Source of the DNA: Mercenaria mercenaria
Taxonomy: Eukaryota > Mollusca > Bivalvia > Venerida > Veneridae
NCBI RefSeq assembly: GCF_021730395.1
Contig: NC_069362.1
Coordinates: 2,666,001 to 2,730,000, forward strand
Direction of reading: 5' to 3'
Length of the DNA stretch: 64,000 nucleotides
Program-made: the position numbers and the translations under genes
Shown here: one piece after another, positions 22,167 to 34,189 of the stretch
Layout: every line of letters begins with the position of its first letter
Position numbering within the stretch: position 1 is the first letter of the stretch
The notes under the pieces: generated by a model
Database searches by the model: none
Told to the model about the DNA's origin: nothing
What the model saw: only the letters and a program-made list of their open reading frames with translations

Positions 22167-23546
22167 AATATGCTGTAACATTTTTAAGAACAAATAAAAA
22201 TGAAATTTGGCTCAGATGTTTGTTTTTATAGAATGCACTTTCAGGCAGTTTCTTTAAAATATGAGCCAATGTAACATGATGACGGTGCAAAAAGAAAATT
22301 TAGCATTTTGAAGTCTGTGTGAATTTCAGATATCAAACTTGAGTAATCTTGGGCCCTATATCCCATTAGTTTCTGTTCAAAGTGATGATGTGAAATGAAT
22401 GTATTGTACTTGTACATTATAACTTACAAATAACATACATAAACAGATTTTAATACTTTATCTTTGAAATTTCTTTATATTTTATGTTATATTTGGATGC
22501 ATGCTGTGTTATCTAAATGTAACTTAATGCATCTATTATATTTAGAATTACAGCAAATAATCATTCTGTTATAACAGTGATATTGCTATATTGTAATTAC
22601 ACTGTTACTTTGTATCTTATTATGGAGTTTTTGTTATAAAGATATAAAAAATGTCTTTCCTAAATGTTAGTTTTCTTTTTGTATACAGATTTCATGTTTA
22701 CACGTAAATGAATTTAATGTTGTATTTGTAAGCACTTCTTACTGTGGATGTTTTATACATGTGATATTTATTACATAATATATTCATGTTGTGCTTTATA
22801 CTATCGTATTTTTACTGTGTGATATTAAAAGATCAATGATTTTATCACTGTTTGGTCTTTACTATTTTTTTCACTTTTTAAACATGCAGGTTACACAAAA
22901 GTCTCAAGATCATTATGATCATTATTATCAAAATTTAGTATTGAGGTATACTTTCCTAACTACGATGTCAAAGCTCTATGGTGCTGTTTAGAACCTTCAT
23001 GTTTTGAAAGGTATGTTTTTCCAACCGCAGATTGGGGGAGCTTTTAGGATCATTGGATGTCTGTTGTCCATTTATCATCCATAATTTCTTTAAAGAACAA
23101 TTCTTTTTAAACAATGATGCTGATTTCAACCAAACTTCACAGGAATGTTACTTGAGTGGTCCCCTTTCGTACGTTAGCCATATAGAATTATTGCCATGGT
23201 AACCATAAACTTAAGGAACTTTTTTAAAAATAGTCTTCTTAGATTTTGAAATAATTTCACAGAAAGGTTCCTTGGGTGACCAAAATTCTTTCAAATTTTT
23301 CTGTTTTGTGGAGAAAAAACACATGGTCACCAGGAGCGAAGGCTAATTTTATGGAAAACTTGAAAATCTGAAACTGGCTCAATTTCAGAATAATTTCACC
23401 GCACTGTATCCCGTGGATGACCCTCTGAAACTGTCTGTCAGATTTCAAAAATGATTTTACAGCATTATTGTTCATTTGGTGATCATCTACTAAATTCCTT
23501 CAAATATTTATGTTTCGTTAAAAAAACATGGTCAACAGAGCTTGTT
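22167..23546. other. AT-rich stretch grading into worn array units
   Basis: From 22170 to 23030 nothing is recognised. From 23040 to 23530 there are diverged units with 'aaacttcacaggaatg' and 'ggttccttgggtgacc' that resemble the A3 interior, probably an older relative on the same strand. Confidence 0.3.
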
Positions 23547-25754
23547 AGCTCACCTGAGCCAAAGGCTGATGGTGAGCTTTTGTGACAGCTCAATGTCCAT
23601 CGTGTGTCTGTCAACATTTTCTAAAAAAATCTTCTTGAAAACCACTTAGCAAGAATTACACCAAACTTCACAGGAATGATCCTTGGGTGGCCCCCTTTCA
23701 AAATTTTTCAAAGAATTGAATTCCATGCAGAACTCTGGTTGCCATGGCAACTGAAAGGAACAACTTTAAAAATCTTTTTGTTCAAAACTGCAATGCGTAG
23801 AGCCTTGATATTTGGCATGTGACATCATCTAATGGTCCTCTATGTAGATTGTTCAAATTATGCCCCTGGGGTGAAAAGAGTCCCTAACCCGGGGGTCACA
23901 AGTTTTACACAGACTTATTTAAGTAAAAACTTTAACAAGAGGGTCATGATGACCCTGGATCGCTCACCTGAGTAATATGAGCTACATGTTTCAAATGTCA
24001 AACTGATGATTTTTAGAAATTTTTTGGAAGATTTTCCAATGTACAATCAAGTAACCCCTGGGGCGGGGCCAGTTTTACCCCAGGGGTCATGATTTGAACA
24101 AAGTTTGTAGAAGTCTACTAGGCAATGTTACATATCAAATATCTAAGCCTTCTGGTTTATTTTTAGCAAATTTATGAAGATTTCCCTACGTACAATCAAG
24201 TAACCCTTGGGGCTGGGTCAATTTGATCCTGGGGGTGGGGGGGGGGGGCTCAAGATTTGAACAAATTTTGTACAGGTCCACTAGGCAATGCTACATGTCA
24301 AATATCTAAGCTCTAGGCCATCTGGTTTATTTTTTAGAAAATTTTCCATGTACAATCAAGTAACCTCATGGGGCAGGGTCAATTCGATCCCAGGGGTCAT
24401 GATTTGAACAAATTTTGTAGAAGCCTAATAGGCAATGCTACATGTCAAATATCTAAGATCTAGGCCTTCCGGTTTATTTTTAGAAAATTTTTTAAGATTT
24501 TCCTATGTAAAATCAAGTGACCCCTGGAGTGGGGTCAATTTTGACCCGGGGGGTCATGATTTGAATAAATTTTGTAGAGGTCCACTAGGCAATGCTACAT
24601 GTGATATATCTAAGGTTTAGGCCTTCTGGTTTATTTTTAGAAAATTTTTGAAGATTTTCCTATGTAAAATCAAGTGACTCCTGGGGCGGGGTCAATTTTG
24701 ACCCCGGAGTCATAATTTGAACAAACTTGGTAGAGGTCCACTAGGCAATGCTTCACACCAAATATCTAAGCTCTAGGGCTTCTGGTAGTTGAGAAGAAGA
24801 TTTTTTAAGTTTTTCCTTTCGGTTGCCATGGCAACCAGAATTCTGCATGGAATTCAATTCTTTGAAAAAAATTTTTGTAGAGCTTCACCCAAGAACATTC
24901 CTATGAAGTTTGGATGAAATTGGCCTAGCGGTTTATGAGGAGATGTCGTTTAAAGTAAAAGTTTACGGATGACGATCGGTGAGTGATCAGAATAGCTCAC
25001 CCTGAGCATTTGGCTCTGGTGAGCTAAAAATCTTTTCTGAAACCACAAGACCTAGGCCTTTGACCTTGTGGTCCTCAATTGTTCAAATTATAAACCTGGG
25101 GTGAAAAGAGGCCTTGCCCTGGCTGTCTCAAGTTTAACATGGACTTATATAAGTAAAAACTTTAAAAATCTTCTGGCCTATGCTTTATGTATTTGGTATG
25201 TTACATTGCCTTGTGGTCCTCTACCAAAATTGTTCAAATTATGCCCCTGGGGTGGAAAGAGGCCCTGCCCTGGGGGTCTCAAATTTAACATAGACTTACA
25301 TAGGGAAAACAATATAAAAATCTTCTTGTCTTAAAGTTCAAGACCTAGGCCTTTAGCATTGCCTAGTGGATCTCTTACAAGATTGTTTAAATTATGTCGC
25401 TGGGGTGAAAAGAGGCCCCTCACTGGGGGGGTCACTTGTTATTTGAGTTATATAGGAATAAATACTTCAAAATTATCAGATCATATTTCTTAGACTGTTT
25501 AATTATAATTACCTGATGACCCCAAGTGATTAGGGGTCACTTGACTTTGACCTTGACCTACTGACCTACTTCCTTGTTTTTTAAGATACAGCATTGAAAT
25601 TTGGATGACATGTACAGTTTTGCACATCAATCTTTCAGTGACCATAAATGTGACCTACTGATCTGCTTTCTAATATCTTAGCATCAGTTTGCCATTTTAA
25701 ACATGTGGCCGATATTACCCAGGTGAGCGATTCAGGGTCATCATGACCCTCTTG
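23547..25754 (-). mobile_element. Tandem-array element A3 (split by A4)
   Basis: On the minus strand it starts CAAGAGGGTCATGATGACCC (right edge, 25754) and ends with the hairpin that appears on plus as AGCTCACCTGAGCCAAAGGC (left edge, 23547). Monomers resemble A2 ('gcccctggggtgaaaagagg'). A4 interrupts it at 23936-25025; without A4 the flanks rejoin as 'aaactttaaaaatctt', as seen uninterrupted at 25153. Confidence 0.75.
23936..25025 (+). mobile_element. Tandem-array element A4, inserted in A3
   Basis: The 5' end is CAAGAGGGTCATGATGACCC and CGCTCACCTGAG. The 3' hairpin is GCTCACCCTGAGC...GCTCTGGTGAGCT, then AAAAA. Five monomers of 149-160 bp are marked by '(a/t)gta(c/a)aatcaagt' at 24043, 24192, 24352, 24509 and 24666. 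A run of about 12 G interrupts one monomer near 24238. It closely matches A6 at 36.7 kb. Confidence 0.8.
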
Positions 25755-25888
25755 TTTTTTATATATTGCTGTATGGAATATTTTAAAAATCTCATCTGAA
25801 AATGTTGGTCTGTTTTCAATATATTTGACACCACTGTTCCTTGGGTTACCCTTTTTTGAATTCCTTCAAATCTTACGTTTTGTATAAA

Positions 25889-26540
25889 ACAGCCTTGCTG
25901 GTGCTGACGCTCATCTGATTTTTTTGTATAATAGAAAAATTGTCATACCCATCATTTTCTAAGTCCAAAAAGGGCCATAATTCTTGCAAAAAGCAGGATG
26001 AAGTTATGTTTCTTGATGTACAGAGTCAGCTTATGATGGTGAACAACTGTTGCAAGTTTCAAAGCAATAGCTTTGATAGTTTAGGAGAAAAGTTTACCTA
26101 AACATAAAACTTAACAAATAAATCCGATATTTTCTAAGTCCAAAAGGGGCCATAATTCTTGCAAAAAGCAGGACAGAGTTATGTTTCTTGCTGTACATGG
26201 TCAGCTTATGATGGTGAACAAGTGTTGCAAGTTTTAAAGCAATAGCTTTCAAATTGATAGTTTAGGAGAAAACTTTACCTAAACATAAAACTTAACCAAG
26301 AAATCTGATATTTTCTAAGTCCAAAAGGGGCCATAATTCTTGCAAAAATCAGGATGGAGTTATATTTCTTGCTGTACAGGGTCAGCTATTGATGGTGAAC
26401 AAGAGTTGCAAGTTTCAAAGCAATATCTTTGATAGTTTAGGAGAAAAGCTGACCTAAACATAAAACTTAACCAGGCAACGCCAAAACCGATTAAGTGATG
26501 ACAATAACTCATTTTTTTTCCTCAAAAAATCAGATGAGCT
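25889..26540 (+). mobile_element. D-family element D4, worn 5' end
   Basis: It retains 'gggtgctgacgctcatctga'-like sequence at the left (here 'ggtgctgacgctcatctga'), about three 175-bp monomers, and the 3' end TCAGATGAGCT with AAAAAAA. The CAAGAGCACC start and most of the GACGCC tract are degraded. Confidence 0.65.
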
Positions 26541-26880
26541 AAAAAAAGGCTGCCATGGGCAGGGCATGTTCTCTTTAGCTATGTGGAAAAAAAAATTCAC
26601 TTCATTTTACTTATCTGAATTCATAACTTCTTTGTGTGACCCTGTACCAATCTTCCGGGGTTGCTCGATATTGTCCATTAGTATCACATCATGCTCTGGC
26701 TCAAATTTCCCAACACCCACCCACCAACATTACCCTTTCAACAAAATGTTTAACAAGAGATTTATTTATGGAAGTATGGGGTCAAAATATTAAAGAGATT
26801 TTCAGACAAAGAAGAAAAACAGATAAGACAGACAATGTACCTGCATTTGTGGATTTGGATAAGTTTTGCACATATGGCAA
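26541..26880. other. Unassigned segment between D4 and repeat F
   Basis: An 83-codon frame (26636-26887) ends in a hydrophilic stretch (GQNIKEIFRQRRKTDKTD). I recognise no family and no splice sites support it. A CAAGAG word at 26754 could be the original 5' end of repeat F, which is uncertain. Confidence 0.25.
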
Positions 26881-27022
26881 TGTGTGACCATGATGGTAAG
26901 CAAGTGTTCAAAATTTCAAAGCCATATATCAAACATTTGGAATGGTATGCCAAACTTTACTAATTTCTATGTAAAACAAAAGCTGTTGGAGGACAGCAAA
27001 TCTTGACTATTCAGCAGTCCAA

Positions 27023-30000
27023 CAAGAGCTGTGTCTCCATAGGATGACACATGCCCCCGATGGCACTTTGAATGAATAGTTATGGCCGATGTTAGAGTTT
27101 AGGACCGTTGACCTACGGATCTGGGTCTTGCGCGGGACACGTCATCTTACTGTGCCACACATTCATGCATAGTTATTTTAAAATCCATGCATGAATGACA
27201 AAGATATGGACCGGACACACCCATTAATGCACTATCATGAAATATGACCTTTAACGTCTAAGTGTGACCTTGACCTTTGAGCTACAGACCTGGGTCTTGC
27301 ACGCGACACGTCGTTATTTTAAAATCCATGCATGAATGACAAAGATATGGACCGGACACGCCCATTAATGCACTATCATGAAATATGACCTTTAACGTCT
27401 AAGTGTGACCTTGACCTTTGAGCTACAGACCTGGGTCTTGCACGCGACACGTCGTCTTACTGTGCCACACATTCATGTGTAGTTACTTGAAAGTCCATCC
27501 ATGAATGACAAAGATATGGACCGGACACGCCCAACTATCATGAAAAATGACCTTTAACGTCTAAGTGTGACCTTGACCTTTAAGCTACGGACCTGGTTCT
27601 TGCGCGCGACACGTCTTACTGTGGTACACATTCATGCCAAGTTATTTGAAAATCCATCCATCGATGACAAAGATATGGACCGGACACGCCCAACTATCAT
27701 GAAAAATGACCTTTAAAGTCTAAGTGTGACCTTGACCTTTGAGCTACGGACCTGGGTCTTGCGTGCGACACGTCATCTTACTGTGGTACACATTCATGCC
27801 AAGTTATTTGAAAATCCATCCATGGATGACAAAGATATGGACCGGACACGCCCAGCTATCATGAAAAATGACCTTTAAAGTCTAAGTGTGACCTTGACCT
27901 TTGAGCTACGGACCTGGGTCTTGCGCGCGACACGTCGTCTTACTGTGGTACACATTCTTGCCAAGTTATTTGAAAATTCATCCATGGATGACAAAGATAT
28001 GGACCGGACACGCCCAACTATCATGAACAAGAGGGCCAAGATGGCCCTAGGTCGCTCACCTAAGAAACACACCATAACAGTGTAAAACATGTTTGACCTT
28101 GTGATTTCATGGAAACAAATATTCTGACCAATTTTCATTAAGATTGAACCAAAAAATTGGTCTCTTGCGATAAAACAAGCATTTTCTTAGATATGACCTA
28201 ATTTTTGACCCTAGATAACCCATGTTCAAACTCGACCTAGATTTTATCAAGGCAATCATTCTGACCAAAATTCATGAAGATCAATTGAAAAATACAGCCT
28301 CTATCACATACACAAGTTTTTTCTTTGATTTGACCAAGTGACCTGTTTTTGACCTCAGATGACCCGTATTCAAATTCGACCTAGATTTCATTAAGGCAAT
28401 CATCCTGACCAAATTTCATAAAAATCAATTGAAAAAAACAGTCTCTATCGCATACACAAGATTTTTCTTTATTTTGACCTAGTGACCTAGTTTTTGACCT
28501 CAGATAACCCATATTCAAACTCGACCTAGATTTCATCAAGGCAATCACTCTGACCAAATTTCATGAAGATCAATTGAAAAATACATCCTCTACTGCATAC
28601 ACAATGTTTTTCTTCGATTTGACCTAGTGACCTAGTTTTTGAACCCAGATGACCCATTTTCGAACTCAGCCTAGATTTTATCAAGGTAATCATTCTGGCT
28701 AAATTTCCTGAAGATCAGTTGAAAAATACAGCCTCTATTGCATACACAAGGTTTTTCTTTGATTTGACCTAGTGACCTAGTTTTTGACCCCATATGACCC
28801 ATTTTCGAACTTGGTCATAATTTCATCAAGGTAATCATTATGACCAAAATTCATGATGATCAATTGAAAAATACAGCCTCTATCGCATACACAAGGTTTC
28901 TCTTTGATTTGACCTAGTGACCTAGTTTTTGACCCCAGATGACCCATTTTCGAACTCGGCCTAGATTTCATCAAGGCAATCATTCTGACCAAAATTCATG
29001 AAGATCAATTGAAAAATACCGCCTCTATAGCATACACAAGGTTTTTCTTTGATTTGACCTAGTGACCTAGTTTATGACCCGAGATGACACATTTTCGAAC
29101 TCTGCCTAGATTTCATCAAGGCAATCATTCTGACCAATATTCATGAAGATCAATTGAAAAATACAGCCTCTATTGCATACACAAGGTTTTTCTTTGATTT
29201 GACCTAGTGACCTAGTTTTTGACCCGAGATGACCCATTTTCGAACTCGGCTTAGATTTTATCAAGGTTATCATTCTGACCAATATTCATGAAGATTAATT
29301 GAAAAATACCGCCTCTATCGCATACAAAATGTTTTTCTTTGATTTGACCTAGTGACCTAGTTTTTGACCCGAGATAACCCATTTTCGAACTCGGCCTAGA
29401 TTTCATCAAGGCAATCATTCTGACCAATATTCATGATGATCAATTGAAAAATACAGCCTCTATCGCATACACAAGATTTTTCCTTGATTTGACCTAGTGA
29501 CCTAGTTTTTGACCCGAGATGACCCATTCTCGAACTCGGCCTAGATTTCATCAAGTTTATCAATCTGACCAATATTCATGAAGATTAATTGACAAATACA
29601 GCCTCTATCGCATACACAAGGTTTTTCTTTGATTTGACCTAGTTTTTGACCCGAGATGACCCATTTTCGAACTCGGCCTAGATTTCATCAAGGTTATCAT
29701 TCTGACCAATATTCATGAAGATTAATTGAAAAATACAGCCTCTATCGCATACACAAGCTAAATGTTGACAGACGACAGATGACGGACGACAGACGCCGGA
29801 CATCGAGCGATCAGAAAAACTCACCTGAGTATTGCATTGCTCAGGTGAGCTAAAAATGACCTTTAAAGTCTAAGTGTGACCTTGACCTTTGAGCTACAGA
29901 CCTGGGTCTTGCGCGCGACACATCGTCTTACTGTGGTACACATTCATGCCAAGTTATTTGAAAATCCATCCATCAATGACAAAGATATGGACCGGACACG

Positions 30001-30078
30001 AAAACTGCGGACAGACCGACAGACTGACAGACCGACAGACAGACGGTTCAAAATCTATATGCCTCCCTTCGGGGGCAT
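27023..30078 (+). mobile_element. Tandem-array element C1 (contains A5)
   Basis: The 5' end is CAAGAGCTGTGTCTCCATAG with GTGTC/GACAC hairpin bases and ATGCCCCCGA. The 3' end is the hairpin TGCCTCCCTTCGGGGGCAT, followed by AAAAA. About seven monomers of 159-169 bp (one of 141) carry 'gacctgggtcttgc' and 'acaaagatatggaccggaca'. A GACAGACCGACAGAC tract precedes the 3' hairpin. A5 splits one monomer. Confidence 0.78.
28028..29851 (+). mobile_element. Tandem-array element A5, eleven 145-bp monomers, inside C1
   Basis: The 5' end is CAAGAGGGCCAAGATGGCCC and CGCTCACCT. The 3' hairpin is CTCACCTGAG...CTCAGGTGAGCT, then AAAAA. The word 'cagcctct' or its equivalent falls at 28295, 28439, 28584, 28729, 28874, 29019, 29164, 29309, 29454, 29599 and 29735: spacing 144-145 except the last (136, a 9-bp loss). 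Each unit has TGACCTAGTGACCTAG. A GACGACAGATGACGG tract precedes the end. Confidence 0.85.
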
Positions 30079-31261
30079 AAAAAGGGGCATAATTTTTTAA
30101 AATTGCAAAACAGGGTTATGGAACCTTTACAATGCATATCAGCTGCATATCAGCTCATGACAAGAACAGTTGTGTGAAGTTTCAATCCATTCCCATTAGT
30201 GGGTATTGAGATACCAGCTTAACCAAAAACTGGGGCATTATGAGTTTTGTAAAATTGCAAAGTAGAGTTATGGAACCTGTGCAATGCATGTCAGATCATC
30301 CAAGTGAACAAGTGTGTGAAATTTCAATCCATTCCCATTAGTGGATACTGAGATACCAGCTTACATATAAAACCTTACCCAAACATTTCTAAGTCGAAAA
30401 AGGGCCATAATTTTGTAAAAAAGCAAAATAGTTATGGAACGTGTGCAATGTACGTCAGTTTATCACAGTGAATAAGTGTGTGAAGTTTCAATCCATTCCA
30501 AGTAGTTACTGAGATACCAGCTTACATACAAAAATTTAACCAAATCGGGGCGCCGATGCATGGGTGAGTCCAACAGCTCTACCTATTCATTGAATAGTCA
30601 AGCTAAAAAGGGCATAACTGAGCTCGAGTCCTTGTCTTAGTTATGTAGTCTTGCCTATGTAGACTATGATGGTAAACGAGTGGTCAATGTTTCAAAGCCA
30701 TATGACAAACAGGTAAGGCAAAATATGGAATGGTATGAAAAATTTAACTGATTTCCAAGTCCAAAAAGGGCCATAATTCAGCCGAAATTTTTGACAGAGT
30801 TATGTACTCTTGCCTACAGATGGAGATCATGATGATAAACACATGTCATAGTTTTTACAAAACATGGACTTGCACGAAATCTGAACCAATTTCCAAGTAC
30901 AAAAAGGGCCATAATTCAGCCAAAATACTTGACAGACTTATGCTCTCTTGCCTACAGGCAGAGACTGTTACAATAAACAAGTGTTCAAAGCCACATGTCA
31001 AATTGTTTTTACAGAACATGTACTTGTACAAAATCTGAACGAATTTACAGGTCCAAAAAGGGCTATAATTCAGCCAAAATACTTGACAGAGTTATGTACT
31101 CTTGCCTACAGGTAGAGACTGTTATAATAAACAAATGTTCCAAGTTTGAAGTAAATATCTTTGATGGTATACAAGATATTACCATTTCATAAAAACTTTA
31201 ACCAACGCCGATGCCGGGGTGAGTAGTATGGCTCTCCATATTCTTCTAAATTAGTCAAGCT

Positions 31262-32084
31262 AATAAAAATCTAACTGGAAAAAAGGGCGTACTTTTTGTA
31301 AAAAAAAGCAAATTGGAGTAAATGTTATGAATGTTTAAATTCTATTCACCTGGCACGAGTCCACCTGACTTCGCAAATTAAAAGAGCCGCTTTGGGGAAT
31401 AAGATTTCAAGACTAAGACGACCTTCAAGATGAGGTGGCTGAACCAAATCAGGGCTGTCTACTTTGGTTGCCTAGCAATGGGTGTAGGAGAACTTTCCAT
31501 GGAAATGGACCAAGGTAATTCAGCAGAAGGGATGTTACATTTAAGGAATGTAGAAAGGTATTACTAAGTCATATATTTTGCCTGAAACTACTTTAGTCTC
31601 ACTTTTTATTGACTGACCCTCATATGTACTTTGAACTCAAGAGGCCAAAATATTTTTTTACTTCAATATTGGGACTAAAATTTTCTCTTTCTGCCATTCT
31701 TCTAGCAGTATGGTAAAATTTTTATTAAAAGTTGTCCCTCAATGATTATGTGTAATTGCCAAGGGAAAGAAAATCTGTAAAAACTTTACCTGCATTTAGA
31801 CTAGATTACTTCCCTTGAAAACTAAAAAAAAAAAATCGAAGGGGAAGTCCCTATAAAAATCCAATATTTTTTTCAGAAGAGAAAGTAAGAACAGCTTGTG
31901 TTTAAAGAGACTGTATGATAAACCATTTATGTAAGTAAACTATCAATAAATACAAGACCTTACGTAACTTTTATCTTAAATCTTTTTACAATAACATTTA
32001 AATACAGACATCTTTCATGTAGCTCAATACTAGGCATGGCTATAAATTACGAAAAACTGAACCATTTGTAAAAGAGAAATAAGG
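31262..32084 (+). other. Non-repetitive stretch with a possible small exon
   Basis: A frame opening at the ATG near 31430 reads MRWLNQIRAVYFGCLAMGVG and continues to a GTAATT donor-like site at 31515, or reads on for some 17 codons to a stop. It precedes the Mab-21-like exon on the same strand and might be its upstream exon, but I do not recognise the sequence. Confidence 0.25.
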
Positions 32085-32545
32085 TCCAGGGCTGAGCTGG
32101 GCCCATGCCACCCCAACCTCACCCAAGTTGCCTGAGAAGTGACCTTTACTCATAAAAGTTGCACCCAACTATTTTGACAAATGAATAATGGTTTTTTTTT
32201 CAAAATCTAGACCAAGAAATGCACCAGACCGGTCACCATTTCATACTTGTATATAAATACATCAAAATTTGCATACTAAGTTTGACCAAAAAATGTACCA
32301 CAGGCCACCATTTCATACATGTATTTCAAACTTTTCAACCTCAAAATTAAGACAAAACAAAATGCACCAGAGGCCACCATTTCATACCTGTATTTAAAAA
32401 CTTTCCAAGAGGAAGAACCCCTAACATGAGCAGAGGCCCCCCTTACATACCTACCCCCTCACTGCGCCATGCACCTTGCAGGGAACACTTTCGTTCTAAA
32501 CTTGTGCCTACACCCCCAATCAAACATTTCTGGGTCCCGGCCTAC
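32085..32545. repeat. Repeat R, three units of about 70 bp
   Basis: 'caccatttcatac' recurs at 32234, 32306 and 32375, each after 'aatg(c/t)accagagg'-like sequence. A C-rich right portion ('cccccttacatacctacccc') follows. Confidence 0.55.
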
Positions 32546-32688
32546 AGTGTATAGGATAAATAGGTGATTTTTGCTTATCAACTTGTAGACTGGAAATTAG
32601 TCGCTGAAATAAATCAATTAAAACTGAAATTAACTCTGGTGATATTCTTTCATTATGATTATCATATCAATGTATTCATTACTTGCAG

Positions 32689-33705
32689 AATGTTTCACGT
32701 TCCTGACTACCAACAGAACCTGTCTCTGAGACTGTCTGATGTCCTTGATGATACTGGTATCAATGGGGAAATGGTGCTCAAGTGGAGGTCAGACCTACTA
32801 CGAGAAACTATGCTGACAATTACATTCAGATCTATATTCAATGGCATGTTATGCATTTACTATTTTGGCAGTCATTTTGAAGGAACAATGACAGTAGGAC
32901 TTCATTCTGATATATACAGTCTGGCCTGTGGTCCTAAATATAACGTGATACAAGACTTTGAAGAATGGAAACTTGGCTTCACTAATCTACTGATGATCCA
33001 GAATAACACCACATCATCTGGTTACTGTCTTCTACAATTGATTAGAGTGATGTACCTCTTCCTGCTACACATAATCTAGAGAAACTCTTTGTTAAAGATA
33101 AAAGTGGGACAGTGTTACTAAATTAAACTTAAGTCTTGCATACGAGATCGTTTGCCTGCAAATAATGTCCAAGAACATGGTCCATCATGGGTTACACAGG
33201 GAAGACCTGGAGTATCAGATATTGACACTATTCCTGCCTTTCATTGTAATTCATGGCCCTGTGAAATAAGAGCCTGGTTAGACAGACAAGAAATAGGAAG
33301 ATGGCCGACTGAAGAAATGAAGAGATTTGCACTACTAGTAAACTTTTTGAATGGATGTTTTGTTGTTCCTGTTGGAACCAAATTTATCCCGAGTCCAGAG
33401 CTTGAATGGAGAATTTCTACTTCACAAGCAGTGAAATGTTTAATGTTCAGTTTAAATATTACACAAATACGTTGTTATGTGTTGATAAAAATTATTCTGA
33501 AAACATTTCTTCACCCTGCTGGTGAAGGTCACATTACAAGCTTTATGTGTAAAACAGTTCTGCTGCATTGTATTGAAAAAATATTTACAAATGCATGGCA
33601 GGAAATTATTATAACTTATTTACATGTTTATCATGTTGTTTACATGTACTATACAACTGCTTACTGCAAGACAAGTTATGGTTCTTGACTCGCTTATTAA
33701 TGTAA
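32689..33705 (+). pseudogene. Mab-21 domain / cGAS-like receptor pseudogene (exon)
   Basis: An exon starts after a good acceptor (CTTGCAG, ending 32688). Recognisable Mab-21-fold nucleotidyltransferase pieces occur in order: IYYFGSHFEGTMTVGL..SDI (activation G-S...E and metal-binding region), a second segment with DVPLPATHNLEKLFVKDKSG, then HGPSWVTQGRPGVSDIDTIP, IGRWPTEEMKRF, LEWRISTS and ITQIRCYVL. Reading frame changes near 33047, near 33119 and near 33606, and the last part (NLFTCLSCCLHVLYNC) ends at TAA 33703-33705. At the metal site the usual D-x-D reads D-x-Y. Mab-21 proteins of this type are greatly expanded in bivalves; some sense nucleic acid and make cyclic dinucleotides. The breaks make this a decayed copy. 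The acceptor argues against a processed copy. Confidence 0.8.
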
Positions 33706-34189
33706 TAATATTAAAGAAGTATACAAAGTTTCAAAGCTATTGCTCTTACAGTTGTCAAGTAAAAAGGACCTAAACTAAAAATTTAATCATGAAATTCCAA
33801 TTTTCTCATACAATATGGGCCACAATTCTAATACAATTCGAGCAAGAGTTAAGATTCTTGGCCAACATACTCAATTTCAAAACTACCACTTAAAAATGGA
33901 CCTAAAAAAAATTTAATACAGACAAAAGGGCCATAAAATTCTGACAAAATGCAAGTTAGATTTATGGTTCTAGGCCTACTTTCTTATCCAATGATGATAA
34001 AAATAAGTTTGCAAAGTTTAAAAGAAATAGCTATTATAGGTTATGAGAAAAAGTAAACAGAAAACTTTACCAGTGCAGACATAGATGATCAAGTGACAAA
34101 TTTACCTTGTGTATTTTTTAAAAAATCAAACTAATGAGAACCAGACAACTTCAGCTCACCCACATGTGAAGTGTAAAGTCTGATAATGA

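Larger units (their letters stand above)
26977..30604 (+). mobile_element. Tandem-array element E1 (contains C1)
   Basis: The 5' end is CAAAAGCTGTTGGAGGACAGC (hairpin GCTGT/ACAGC) with TTGACTATTC. The 3' end is 'ctattcattgaatagtca' and AGCT, followed by AAAAA. E monomers ('gcaatgcatgtcagatcat', 'aatccattcccattagtg') are found only right of C1, at 30084-30560. Confidence 0.7.
26880..31261 (+). repeat. Tandem-array repeat F, host of a four-level nest
   Basis: F monomers ('ccataattcagccaaaatac', 'gagttatgtactcttgccta') lie at 26880-26976 and resume at 30605-31200. The 3' end is 'ggctctccatattcttct...tagtcaagct' with TAATAAAAA, preceded by GCCGATGCC. E1 lies inside. Confidence 0.6.

Noticed and set aside
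21784-22197. 137-codon frame and its antisense partner
   Set aside because: Most of it is the foldback element; both strands are open because of the palindrome.
28028-29851. CRISPR-like regular array
   Set aside because: The period is 145 bp with no short repeat/variable spacer structure, the units are homologous throughout, and the DNA is clearly animal.
27875-30100. Frames such as MTLTFELRTWVLRATRRLTVVH in C1 and C2
   Set aside because: Same monomer read in one frame in several copies; no start context, no family, and it ends inside the GAC tract.
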